DNA of 64,000 bases, from contig JAFREQ010000092.1 of the NCBI GenBank assembly GCA_025331565.1, positions 919,001-983,000 on the forward strand, written 5' to 3'. The position numbers and the translations under genes were made by a program. Shown in pieces: positions 50,571-61,959 of this stretch (its first letter is position 1; each line of letters opens with the position of its first letter). The DNA is from Holacanthus passer (lineage: Eukaryota > Chordata > Actinopteri > Pomacanthidae). Under the pieces are notes generated by a model. The model saw nothing but the letters and a program-made list of their open reading frames with translations. It did not search any database and had not been told where the DNA came from.

Positions 50571-51074
50571 GGTTGATAAAGGGGAAGCAATCGGATGGAC
50601 ATGCATCTCAGGTTTAAACAGAATGTCATATATACATATTATCTGAACACTTGTTTGTTGGAAGACTTAAAGAGAGTTTTAGTCTGATCTGAAACTCTCA
50701 TCTGATCTGAAAACTTCTGTTCAATTTACCCCCTAACTGATTTAAAAGATTTTTGAGAATTGTAAATGTACATATTAAAAAGCAAGTAAAAACATGGGAG
50801 ATGGCGCCATGATGGCCTCAGACTTAAGGCACTGACCATAAAGTACAGTGTCCCTGATTCGCGTCTGGCCAGGGACACCTTTCTCTCACCTCATGGCCTT
50901 TGATCTCTCCGCTTTTACCGAGTAGTTAATTAATGGAAAGGTTTAAAATTTGAGGTTTTTGAGGTAAAAACGTGAAAAAGAATTTCACACATTTGAATAT
51001 TGCATGTTTTAGTATGACATGTGCTCTGGAGGTTTCATGTCTTTGTCTCTCTATCTCTCCCTCTTCCCTCGTAG
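50571..51074. other. Intronic sequence up to exon B
   Basis: Unremarkable non-coding sequence, ending in the long CT-rich tract (about 51041-51070) that serves as the polypyrimidine tract of exon B. Confidence 0.55.
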
Positions 51075-51208
51075 GCTCTTCAGGAGGCGATGATGAGTAT
51101 GCTGTGGTGTTCGGGGAAAGGTGATGTTATCGATGACTGGTGTCGGTGCGATTCCAGTGCTTTTGGCACAGACGGACTGCCCACCTGCGCCCCACTTCCC
51201 CAACCTAT
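51075..51208 (+). CDS. astn2: Astrotactin internal exon B (EGF-like segment, WCRCD motif)
   Basis: The exon is 134 nt: 44 codons plus two bases. It begins ALQEAMMSMLWCSGKGD and continues through DDWCRCDSSAFGTDG to PTCAPLPQP. The four cysteines and the WCRCD core fit the EGF-like module between the MACPF and fibronectin type III domains of astrotactins. The acceptor follows a long CT-rich tract ending CTCGTAG. The donor is GTTAGT, an acceptable non-consensus site. The donor position is fixed by the protein: the split codon AT|G gives PM followed by LKLS from the next exon, the spacing expected in the family. It joins exon A in phase 0 with no gap in the expected sequence. The exon is shorter than the minimum of many ORF finders, so it can be missed by simple scans. 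Confidence 0.92.
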
Positions 51209-51508
51209 GTTAGTAACTTAATATTATAATATTATCTTTCTCTAAACACATCACCCTAAAATGGGTTGTGGTAAATACCATCCATCATTTTACTGGCAGA
51301 ACTCTGTGTCCTGCTGCAGTGGGCTCAAGTAATGTGCCATCACAATGCAACCAAATCCTCCAGCCTGATTACTGAATGGGCCAGCTGGGCACAGGCACAG
51401 GGGTCAGAGGGGTCAGGAGCCACTTGTCCAAAGCCTCTGTTCCAAGTGACTGTTTCTCTGTCTCATTTCTTGTTGGATTGTCAGCTCAGTTAAAGGACAA
51501 ACAATGAC

Positions 51509-51745
51509 CAAAAAGAGATACAAAACCACCACAAAGAGACATAAAACAACTACACAGAGACACAAAACTACAGAGCTACACAAAATTACCACAAAGAGAC
51601 ACAAAACAACTACAAAGAGATTCAGAAAGATCACAAAAAGACACAACATGGCCTCAAAGAAACACAAAACAAAAACAAATAACATGCAAAACAACTACAA
51701 AGAGGCACAAAACTACAGAGGTCCAAAACAAACACAAAGAGACAT
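51509..51745 (+). repeat. Degenerate minisatellite, unit about ACAAAGAGACACAAAACAACT
   Basis: Roughly eleven imperfect units of about 20-22 bp built from ACAAAGAGACACAAAAC and AACTAC words. It lies in the short 854-bp intron between exons B and C, so it makes up about a quarter of that intron. Similar arrays are frequent in fish genomes. The Lys/Thr-rich + frame and its minus shadows are composition artefacts. Confidence 0.85.
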
Positions 51746-52062
51746 TGATTTTTTTTTTGTCCTGTCCGGTTTGGGTGTGCAATGAAATGATCGGGTGTAT
51801 TGATTGGCTGGTGTGGACATGAGTCACATAGCTGCATGTGACAGTCGCTCTCGAGTGAGACAAGTCAGACATTAGGGAATAAATGGCCATATTTCCTGTT
51901 GACACAAGTGTTTGTGACACTGCAGAATATGTTTTCACCAGCTTGCAGTTTTGCTAAACACGAAGGATAATGTTAGCTGTAAATTACAGTAACGAGACCG
52001 GTTTGCTGACAACATCTTTCACTCAGTGGCCCGCTTTTGCATCTCTGTCACTCTGTTGCCAG

Positions 52063-52214
52063 GCTGAAGCTGTCTTACACCTACGAGCCCAGCAGCTCAT
52101 TGGTCATCATGGAGTGGAACCACACCGAGCCACCAATCGGGGTGCGGATTGTCGATTACCTCATCAGCCAGGAGAAGGTGACAGAGAGGACCGACCACTC
52201 CAAAGTTGAGACAG
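52063..52214 (+). CDS. astn2: Astrotactin internal exon C (start of fibronectin type III domain)
   Basis: The 152-nt exon holds one base finishing the Met codon, 50 codons, and one base of the next codon. It reads LKLSYTYEPSSSLVIMEWNH, then TEPPIGVRIVDYLISQEKVT, and ends HSKVET. The alternation EPSSSLVIMEW plus PPIGVRIVDYLI is the A/B/C strand pattern of a fibronectin type III domain and is typical of astrotactins. The acceptor is TTGCCAG. The donor is GTACGT, leaving a phase-1 intron whose next exon should begin with AG to complete Glu. A candidate N-glycosylation site (NHT) is visible in the EWNHTEPP stretch. I did not find the following exon, with the rest of the FNIII and annexin-like domains, before the window ends. 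Confidence 0.92.
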
Positions 52215-54959
52215 GTACGTCAGTCCAGAACTGCCCACGTCAGGGGTTTGGCCTTTGATGATAAACAAGGACCAACAGCTGGAAAATTATTAAATGGGCT
52301 GTTGCCAGACAACTGGTGATGCCAGTTTTGGTGGTAGTTAATGAAAAAAGTAACAGTCGAGCAACTAAAGTCATAAATAGTTGTATTCTCTACTTCTTAG
52401 TTGTGCTTTATTGCTGTAGGACATGCCCATCTGCTTGCACTGACCAAGTAAAGATGTCGTTCTCTTGGACTCTTGTCATCCCTCCAACCGACTCCTCCAG
52501 CTCACTCCCTGTTTCCAGTATTTACCGAACCAGCAACAGGGACTGTTGATGTTTTGGATGCGTAGAGATGGGTAATGAGTAAGTCAGTTGGCCTCGGTTT
52601 GTATGGGCAGCTGTTGGCCAGTGTTCATTATTTATGCTGGCTCAAACCATAAACCCCCAATTTGTCAGCACCATGTGGCCACATAAGCCATAATTTGTTT
52701 TATCTAGTCTACCACCTGGAAGAAATCCTGGTCCAAGGGTGAAAAAGGAGGGATGTCGTCACACTGTAGGTCTGTGGTTTGCAACAAAGAGCTTCTGCAT
52801 TGTATCTGAACACCTTATATTGTTGTCATAGGAAAAGCTTGGAACCTTTGAGAATTTCATGTTTTTTTATCAAAGTTTGCCTGACAGTAGTTGGGGGAAA
52901 CTTTTACTACAAAAGTAGCCAACACATGAAGTCAACAGTGGTGGTGGTCAAACTAAAATGAGCGTATTATATATAGCTTTGCATGCACTGAGCATTTTAG
53001 AGTAGAGATTACTCTTACTAAACATTCTAACTTTGTTCAGGTTTATACATCACTCCATTTATTATAGGCCTATTTTAGTTGTAGTTTTTAAGGCCTCCAC
53101 AAGATGGTGTACACCAGTAATGATACTAATATAGTCCTAGAAGTATTAATCTACAGTATTTAGTTTGTTGGTTCCACTGATTATATGACATAATTAGCTT
53201 TGTGCTGTTTATATATACATTGTTGCCTAATGCACTGCTGCAATTGATTTCAGTGATGCTAAAAAGCAGCCTTGCAATTTGTCATGCTGGTAATGACAAA
53301 CTGACAGTATGATGTTTATTTAAGTTTGTGTTTCTCACAGTAATTGACAAAATATCAACACAAAAGTGATTTAAACTTTCCAGTAAAAGTTCTTTGCTTT
53401 ATTCCAAGCATCTATTGTCAGTAAGTGTTTTCAAAGGGTTTTATATTTTTTTCACCATTTAATCCATATGGATCCAGTTATTTTCTTATTAAGGTGTGTT
53501 TTCCCTTGTGTTTCCACTAAAAGGAGCAAATCATGTCAGCAGCCACAGGAGCAGCAGGAGTGTGTGCAGCGCTGTCATCCATAACAGAGAGCGCAGCTTA
53601 TTCGTCTGGACCTATATGAGTGGAAGCTGGCAAAACAGGGGCAGTTTATTTTAGCAGTAATGACCCAATCCATAACGGAGACTGTTACAGTTCCCTGTGA
53701 GTACCAAAGTTTGTTGTAGCTTAATGAAGAGAATAAACTGTATTAGTCACAACAGTGAGGTTCATTAATCAGTGCAGCAGATTCAGACATGGGAGGAAAG
53801 CAGGTGAGCATTGCCTTAGTTAGTATTGTTATAGTGAATATGAGCTGTAAGTTCAGCAGTAATGTTCATATAACTCAAAAACAATTACCAGTCAATAATC
53901 TCTATCATCAACATGTCAATGGTGCTGTGTAAACTCTATATACATGAGAAGGAGAGTGGTTGACTCTCCCTCTCCTCTGTTCATGAACTACCAACAGTAC
54001 AGTATATATTTCACAGATTGATGATGCAAGGACATGATCACAGGACATTTTCTGTACTCGCCAATTATTAAAACCTACTTGATGGTGCAGTCGTTCAGCT
54101 GTATTTTGCCCGTTATGACTTGTGGCGATTGCATGTTTCTGGAATGTTACTGAGTAATACGCTGAGGGAGACTTTTGAATATTTCACTCCAGGAGGGACA
54201 AAATTGACATAATTAATGGCAGTAGTTATGGCTGTTGTAAATTTGTGTGGCTCTGTATTTATTTTTTCCCAACGTGTCACCTGCTCTTTTGGTCGTTCCC
54301 TGAATATTTAAAAGTCAAAAATCTGAAATAACTGTACTGTACTGCATGATATGCATGGTGGAATAACCCCGGATCAACCTACATGCAGCCCGATGTGACA
54401 TCCAATCCGCAGCCCTATCAGCTACAACCACAGAATGAAATACTGTTGTGTGTTTCCTTGTCCCCGGCTATATGTAAGTTTAGTGCCCCCTATTGATAAC
54501 ACATTTATTTACCTCTTTATATTGAAACATTTCTTTGCTGTGCTCTTATGATGAGTTCTACAAAATCACCTTCATAGAAACTTGAATTTCAATTTTCCTT
54601 TAGACCTTTAGACCTTTAAGCAAACCAGCAGACCTCATGGAACAATAAGAATCTTACACTTGGACATGGTGTTGTGGCCTCAAGAGAGTGTAGACAAAAC
54701 TGTGGTCAAAACTCCAGCAGATGGTGTCGTTTTGGCCAAAAACATTCAGCAAAACTGAATAAAAGAGCAACATAGTGAATATAAATAAACAAAAAGGTTT
54801 ACAATAAACAATTTGTTTACAAAAAGCGGTAATGTTTAGTAGACTATAATTTGTCGATCCGACGAGCTTCATGTTGGTTGTTACCTTTGTTCGCCACCTT
54901 CTCATGTGAAAGATGGGATGCGGTCAATGCCAGCTGCTTGTAATGTGGATAGGTTACTG
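52215..54959. other. Intronic sequence downstream of exon C, no gene seen
   Basis: Non-coding. No frame here gives the continuation of the fibronectin type III domain. A segment at 54474-54500 (TTTAGTGCCCCCTATTGATA) resembles a MITE end, but no partner was found. Confidence 0.5.
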
Positions 54960-55151
54960 TTATGGAGATCCACATAGTGTCATAGTGGGAACGGCAGACT
55001 TGTGATCCGCTAACCAGTCGTGCAAACGTCTTTTTGTTCTTCCAGTGTTAAGAACTTTGCAATTGGGACGTTCTAGCCGAGAGATAACAAACAAGGTTTT
55101 ACAGTTAATGAAGCGATTAATGACAAAGTCCTTCTGAGATGTAAAATCCAT
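54960..55151 (-). pseudogene. GIY-YIG endonuclease remnant, probably Penelope-like retroelement
   Basis: On the minus strand the frame reads INCKTLFVISRLERPNCKVL, then NTGRTKRRLHDWLADHKSAV. It resembles the INCxTxFVIYxLxCPC...YVGRTKRRLxDRxAEHK block of GIY-YIG domains found at the C-terminus of Penelope-like elements. YVG has decayed to NTG, and the second Cys of the CPC pair is shifted. The frame runs into a stop soon afterwards, and no reverse transcriptase was found upstream. It is a short dead fragment. Confidence 0.5.
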
Positions 55152-55159
55152 AAATGTCT

Positions 55160-58146
55160 GATGATTATATTTGTGCAGTGGTTATGATGGTTACACTTGT
55201 AGTACCCCTCTGGTTTGTCGGATGTTTTGCTGGTGATGGCTGTGTATCTTCTTTATCTTGTAGAGTAGAGATCCTGTTAACTCCCAGTACCTCTTCTTCA
55301 CTGCTCATAATTTGCAGCGTTCCCATTCTGGAATATTACGTATCAGCAGGTTAATTGTGGGGTTATCAGATTAAACACAAATGAATGTAGAAGCGCAGTA
55401 TTAGTGTCATCTTGAAACTACATTTTTTAACACAGGGGCTCTGTTCAGGGCTGGGCCTCATGATCAGGTTTAAAAGAAGGTCCAACCTACAGGCAGCTCA
55501 TGTCAGCGGATACTGCATTCCTGCATTTCCAAACAAAATTATCATTACCACAAACAAATGGCAACATGAAACCTGAGGTTTTTGCGGCCTCTCGAGAATT
55601 GAGGCCAATGGGCAGTTACCCACTTTGCCAGGGTGGTAATCCATCCTTCTTCTCCACTAACTTCTTAATGTTTTTGCTTCTTGGAGTAAAGAAATGCAAA
55701 GTGCGTCAGTGGAGCCTCTGTGATAACGTATAGTGACTGCAGGAGGACGACTGCAACTTCAATGCAGGGGAGCATTTTGACGAGCAACACTGAGAAATCA
55801 CTTTAATGGCAAATATGACCTTTGAGTTTCTGTTTTGGAACTTTGGAGCTTAATTTCTCGCTGTGCCCTTTGAACAAATCGTCTGTGTCAGCTCAACATT
55901 ACCACTGTGTTCCATAGCTGAGCAAAACAAATGTTTGCCCCGTCCCCTAATTTGCGCTGTCAGAGCGATAAACAGAGAAGATGAAAACGGTGGATGCTCG
56001 AGTATCCAGCGTGACTTTCTGTGGTTGAGAGAACATTCTGGGGCTGCAGTGCCTTGATATAATGTTTACTCTGACTTAAAGTTCAAACAAACATCTTATC
56101 TGACCACAAAGTCAATCTTTTAGGCCTTAGAATAGTACTTTGGTACAACATCAAAGTTTGTAGTTTTTGGAAAGAGTTAATCATGATCAGACATATTGAA
56201 AGAAACATCATTTCTTTGTGACGTAATATGAACTGCTGCAAGTCCAGATTAAGTCATTACCACTAAAATAACCTGCTGATGTTTCTTGGTTGTTATCAAT
56301 TAGTGGTACGAAAGAGGAATATTCCAATCAGATAAACAGTCTTACAGCAAATGGTCGTATATCTAACAGGATGCTCTAACTACCATGGAACGTATGGCAG
56401 TGTTTTCATGGAATTGAGCATTGGTACTGGGAAACGAGAAACACAGGAAGATTCTACTCATGACTGGATTGTTACTGTCATCCTGAGCTTTTCCAGTTTA
56501 CCAAGTCTGTTGCACTGTCTAAATAGGACAATGCTTGTTTCCATGGTGTCACGCACTTTAGCCGTCCTCATTAAACTAATGGAGATTGCTTTCTTACGCT
56601 GTCTTTACTGTGTCTTCGGCTCCTCTTGCTCCACATGAGGATAATTTAAATCTTCCAGCCAGTTCCATAGATAATCACTAGCTCTTTCTATGGCTAGATA
56701 TTATACTGTGTTCTCATTGGAAAAACAGACTCCAGAGTCTTCATTAATTGCTTCAAAAACAAACTCGCAGACACACCAATTGCCTGGGTGCTGTAATCCA
56801 TCACTGCAAAATTGAAGCAGAAGATGAATTTATCAGACTTTACTTGTTTGTTGCCTAAAGCCCCATTTTGTTCACTCTCCGCCACCTGAAATGCATGACA
56901 TTGCACTGTTAAACAGCCTGAGTTTACACACACTTTAGTTGTGCTACTTGAACTGCTCAATGTCTGCCATAGGGTGTTTACTCTTTGCTTACTATGTGTG
57001 TGTATGTATGTGCGTATTCTCTCATTTGCAGGTATTCTGGACCTTATTTGTGATACTGCATCTTTATCTGTATAATCTCGGAAGTACCCAAACGTGGGTT
57101 GATAAAAACTAAAACCAGGAAATAAACAAATATTGAACCCTCTGTGCATATTTCAAGCAGGGGGGAATTTTGGTGGGGCCATAAAATCTTAAAGAGTAAC
57201 ACTCAAAAGTTGATGATAAAATAATACATAAACAAAGGTAGAGTGATGAATGTATCCAAATGTGATGGAATAAAAGTAATAATTATAAATAATGATTTAT
57301 GATGATATAAAAATAAACAGTATGCTGTATTAAAACTACTTTGGAAACTACAAGTTAATCAAAAAAATACCTTCAGCACAAATTACATTACATTTTTCTG
57401 TAGTTTGAAGTAGTATGTGAGAGATTAGTATCTGATCCAATAAAGACAAAAGACCTGAACCTTTCAGGTACAGCACATTGATCCTGGTGATGAATTAAGT
57501 CCATTCTGCTCTGCAAAACACCCCCACATTAGTTTCAGACTGTTTAAAGTGCAGGGCAGCTGTTTTGACTCTGAGACCACAGAGAGATATTTGTTGGGAG
57601 GATATCAGCATCCAAGTTTCATCACTTTGGAAGAAGCTGCTCTAATGGGAAATAACATTTTATGTGAGGAATAAACTTATTTTGGAAAAATACCAAGTAA
57701 GGTTTTCTGTCTTAAAAAGTGTCTGCCTCTGAAATATCATGAAAAAAAATTCTCTTGACTGTAAAAGTACTATAAAACCACTGAAAGAGGCATTCACTTT
57801 GGAAATGGCAAACCAAAAAAACCCTGCAAAACTACTAGTTTAAAGCTGTTTGGCAAGATTTGCATTAGTGCCAGGATGTGCAAAACCTACATCACTTCAA
57901 TAGCTTCAAATTGGACTCTGCTAATTTTCAGCGTACAGTTAGCAGTTTGGTATGTGCAGTACAGTACAAGTCTCTATGGCAGAAATGGGTATGTACTAGA
58001 GCTTCCAATTCAAACATGCCAGCCAAGCATAGCCTCCAGATTTGTGGTCGTGCTGAAGTAAGTAAGTATGGCAAGCCACGAAGGGAAAAGTTGTCACCCG
58101 CCCTGCTTAAAGTCACGCTTTGTCACAGTATTCAAATGAACACAGT
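55160..58146. other. Intronic sequence, no gene seen
   Basis: Non-coding. It contains the longest single minus-strand frame outside repeats (56694-57149, 151 codons), which has no recognisable domain, low-complexity Ser/Thr stretches and no splice support. Confidence 0.5.
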
Positions 58147-58636
58147 TTAAAGCAGCCACGACTTGTTTATCTTAGGCCACATGGGGGCAGCAGAACAAGC
58201 TGTAAACACAATATGGACATATTATCATAAGGTTGGCGTGGCAAACGTGTTAGCAATTTTACAAATCCTACACACACGGAGCAACATTATTTTTCATTTG
58301 GAGTTATGTTTGAGTTCGTCTGATGTAAGTCTTTTATTCTCTTATTCTGTGTCGGCCTTTTTACCAGCTGAATGCTCCACTCTGTTCTCCAGTTAACCAC
58401 CTTTGTTTGTCTGTCGTTTGGTGCTGGGCAAATGGTGTACAGCGGGTTTATCGGATCTTTTTTTAAACATGATGAGAGCAATGGCATTGCATCAACTGAA
58501 CGTGCAGGCATTAAAACCAAAACAGGGAGCTAGAAGACACAAAAATGCTCTGTAGAGCAGAGGGGAACTTTGGGTTTGTCACTACATATGTACTCCTTTA
58601 GTCCATTGCTAATATTAATGTAATTAGTGCAGCGTC
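58147..58636 (+). mobile_element. TIR/MITE family, copy 3
   Basis: It starts TTAAAGCAGCCACGACTTGT and soon has GGCCACATGGGGGCAGCAGA, ACAAGCTGTAAACACA and GGCGTGGCAAACGTGTTAGC. These match copy 1 (CCACTTGGGGGCAGCAGAAG, GAAGCTAAAAACACA, GATATGGCAAAAATGTATTA) in the same order. It ends ATTAGTGCAGCGTCAT. Same orientation as copies 1 and 2. No coding capacity. Confidence 0.62.
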
Positions 58637-61136
58637 ATGGTTGTTATTTTTCCATCCTGATCACTGGCAGTTAGCTTGTTCATATTCACTGCAAAAGTCA
58701 AGTAGGTGGGAGAAGGTTTAGTCAGTGTCAGAGAGTGCAAGGCTGTGCTGTTTCCTGGAAGCAGTATGTGCCAGCGCAGACTCTGTGCCGAACTCAAAAA
58801 CACCACAGTAGAAATCATTAATTCATTCTACGCCAACACTAATGTGAATGATAAATATTGTTTGCCTAAATCACAAAGTATAACTGCAAAAGAAAAAAGT
58901 TCCCTGTGGTATAGATGATGGAGAGATGGATGGACCCTCTTAACTTTGTTGATGGCTATCCAAACATTTCCGCCCACTGGAAGACACATTAAATCTCCAG
59001 AGCTCCAGAACTTTTTCTTAGACAGCAACGAGCCAGCGCTGCATCCAGAGAAAGCTAAACCCCCTTCACCTCCTTTGCATCCGCCAGACATCAAGAAGAT
59101 AACGTATAGGTCAGTGGAATCCGAAGATCACATAACTTCTGGGTGCTGAAGTCGTCAAAACTTTTAACAGCTCTCTCGGTGCCATTTGGACTCTCCGATG
59201 TGCGAAGTTGCCCGTTGAAGCTCTAATTACACTGAGTGAAAGTTATCCAGCTCTGGTTGGTGTGGCTCAGCTATATTGCAAAAAGACACGCATGGAGGAG
59301 AGTTCGATCATTGCTTCCCACCTATGCATCTCGTCTTTAGCAGATGATTGATTGCTTTGGAGAACACACCCCGATGTGAACTTCCAGGCAAAGGTGGCCG
59401 GGCGCGGATGTTGTGTTGAGTTACGAGAGAAGACGGGAGAGGGGAGGGAAGGGGAGCAGAGCAGAAGACCACCAAGGAGACAAGTGAGGGGAAGAGAGAA
59501 GGAAACAGAAAGGCAGGAGCGAGGTTGAAAAAGATGGAAAGATCTGGAAAGCCGAACACACGGTGTGGTTTTGATTTCAGCTGTCAGTCTTCTGTCATCT
59601 CGGAGAATCAGTCTTACATGAGCTGATATACAATTCTCCGCAGATCTCCCCTTGGCTGCCTCGCTTTGCTTTTCCTTCACCACTCCCTCATCTTTCCTCT
59701 TATCTCCTGTTCCTCCTCTCTTTACTTTACTCCAACTAAAATTCTTATCTCCTCTCTTTTAATCTTTTTCTGACCACCTCCTCTTTTCTCATCCTCGCCT
59801 CCTTTCTTATGCTTATTTCTTCTACTTCGCCCCTTCTCTGGCCTCTGCTCCCTTTTCTACCTTCTTCTTTTATTTTCTCGTTCCGTCTTTCTTCTTGTTT
59901 TCGTGCTCTCCTTTCTCTTTGTCGTCCTCTTTTCTTCAATTTTGTTTTTTCCAAATGGCATCGAGATGGGGTAAAACACAGGTCAAACAGCATTTGTTGG
60001 ATGAAGAGTCTCCACAATATGCAGTCAGTCAAAACGCTTTCAGGCTACCATATCTGTTTAAATTACCCTATATAGCACATACCATGAGCTCTAAGCGCAT
60101 TAAAGTACTTTTCCATCGCAACTTCTTCATGACAGAGGGCTTGTGAAACCCCCAGCTCCACGGATGCTGGCTGTATTCCTGACATTATGTTATACAAGAT
60201 AAATAAATTAGGAGTTATGATGGATGTATTGCAGTATCTTTGCACCATCTGTAATGATACTTTAACGGGCAGTGATGTAACTCTGTAATGTGGTAATAAA
60301 GATCAAATGGCATCCTCGCTCCAGATAAATGACAAAGGAAATCCATCATCAAAAATATATGGACTTGTTTTCTACAATTGCAGACATATAACAGTGGAAG
60401 ATATTTTAATAAATAAATGTGTTGCCAGATTGCCGGGTTCTGGTGATTGCAATAAGCCTCATGATTTTGATACTATAGAACTTAAATGAATGCTATCAAT
60501 CTTCTTGAACTTTCAGACAAAAGAATCTACTGTGTGGTTTGTTAATTTTTCTGTTTTTACACTATTTTCACCCTCTCTCTTGCTCCCCACATTTCAAAAT
60601 GTGATATCTGACTTTTTTCTCTTAAAACGGAGACAGTAAAACACGACAGCACGATGTTATAAAAATCAGCTCCAAATGTGGGATTGTGAAAATGCGATGG
60701 ATGAGGAGATAGCGGTTGTACTACATCCAGAGATAATTTCTGTTTTCATAAAAATTTTTCTCTTACATTTTTTCTCCTACATCTGTGTATCTTTTCCAAC
60801 TCCTCTACCGCCCACAAAAGCTGATGTGGGTGGTAGAGGAGTAGGGAAAGTTAGATTGCTATATAAGCGTACAGACTAAAGGTAGAATCTTTTCATCAAG
60901 TGCTTACCAATTGTTCACACTACGATTTGCATGTTGACTCACTATAAATCATTTGTTTTCACACTCACTCTCGGAAACTGTTTGATGCTACTTCAATATC
61001 TGAAATATTATTTCTTCTCCTGAATATAATCCCCCAATGGCTTGCATGATAAATTCCAGAAGGACAGTTGAAACAGAGCATCCATTTACGGGAAAAGATC
61101 TGAAGAGACGCTACTGATCATCTGTGGAAGAAACAA
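58637..61136. other. Intronic sequence with strand-biased tracts, no gene seen
   Basis: A purine-rich block (about 59410-59540) is followed by a long pyrimidine-rich block (about 59660-59950) on the same strand. The frames here (59267-59683, 59745-60032, 59809-60075) reflect that bias. The 60-codon frame at 60307-60489 has ordinary composition but no recognised domain. Confidence 0.5.
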
Positions 61137-61159
61137 AAAAAAAAAAAAAAAAAAAAAAA
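61137..61159 (+). repeat. Poly-A run
   Basis: About 23 consecutive A residues. It could be the tail of an old retro-insertion, but the sequence before it is not recognised. Confidence 0.85.
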
Positions 61160-61959
61160 GACCAAATATCTGCCCTTTACTTTCTCTGGAGGATCATTAG
61201 AAACAGATGTTGGAATATCCCTGTTTTCTACAAAACATCCTTAAAGCTGTGTTGTTTATACACACAGCATATATTCGTCGACAGCTGCACGGTTGCATTT
61301 GTGTATTTTTTTTTTTTTGCGGTTATGTAATGTTAGATAAGTCTGCATACATACAGCTGATGATTATAGTATCCAGGACCCAGCTAGATCTGGAGCAACG
61401 GCTTGTTTGTGCAGTAATCTCTCCCTTAACAAGCTTCAGGCACACAAGGTGAGATCATAGTGTAAGCGCACACACGTACACACACACACGCATTCGCGCG
61501 GTCCCCAGCAGATGTGTGGAAGTTTCATGAATAGGAAGTCTGCTTTAAGTCAGGGCACCGCTCGGGTGGACCAGTCTCGCAGTGAAAACAAACATCCCCT
61601 GGGCTGCGAGTGATCCGGTGATGTAACAGCTTTGATCACCCGGCGAGGGCAAGGTTTGCTCAAGGGTCAGTGGTACAAGGATTCCAATCATTAAACACAT
61701 TACTCACCTATCTGCATCACGCACACGCTCACACGGACACCAGGGGTGACTGGAGAATGTTTGTCTCGCCCCAAACCTTAACCAGGCTGAGCTTCCTCTT
61801 AGCACAAGTCACTTCCTCTGAGCTCCCACTGCTTGACCCTTCCCACCTGCTTTCTCTTTACTGCAGTGAGCAGTGTCATCTTGAGCAATCCAAACGCAGT
61901 CCTTTCACTTCTGTGTCGCAAACAACACTGTAGTTTCCACACAGAGGTGTAATTCTAAC
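61160..61959. other. Intronic sequence, no gene seen
   Basis: Non-coding, with a T run at about 61308-61318 and a CA-rich patch at 61470-61492. No element or exon recognised. Confidence 0.5.

Noticed and set aside
56694..57149. 151-codon minus-strand open frame, the longest minus-strand frame
   Set aside because: No recognisable domain, Ser/Thr low complexity, no homologous frame or splice context. Frames of this length are expected by chance in 64 kb.
59267..59683. 138-codon minus-strand frame
   Set aside because: It lies over a purine/pyrimidine-biased tract, which suppresses stop codons. The protein is low-complexity Ser/Leu/Pro with no domain.
60307..60489. 60-codon + frame beginning MASSLQINDKG
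   Set aside because: Ordinary-looking composition but no recognised domain, promoter or splice sites. Not distinguishable from chance.
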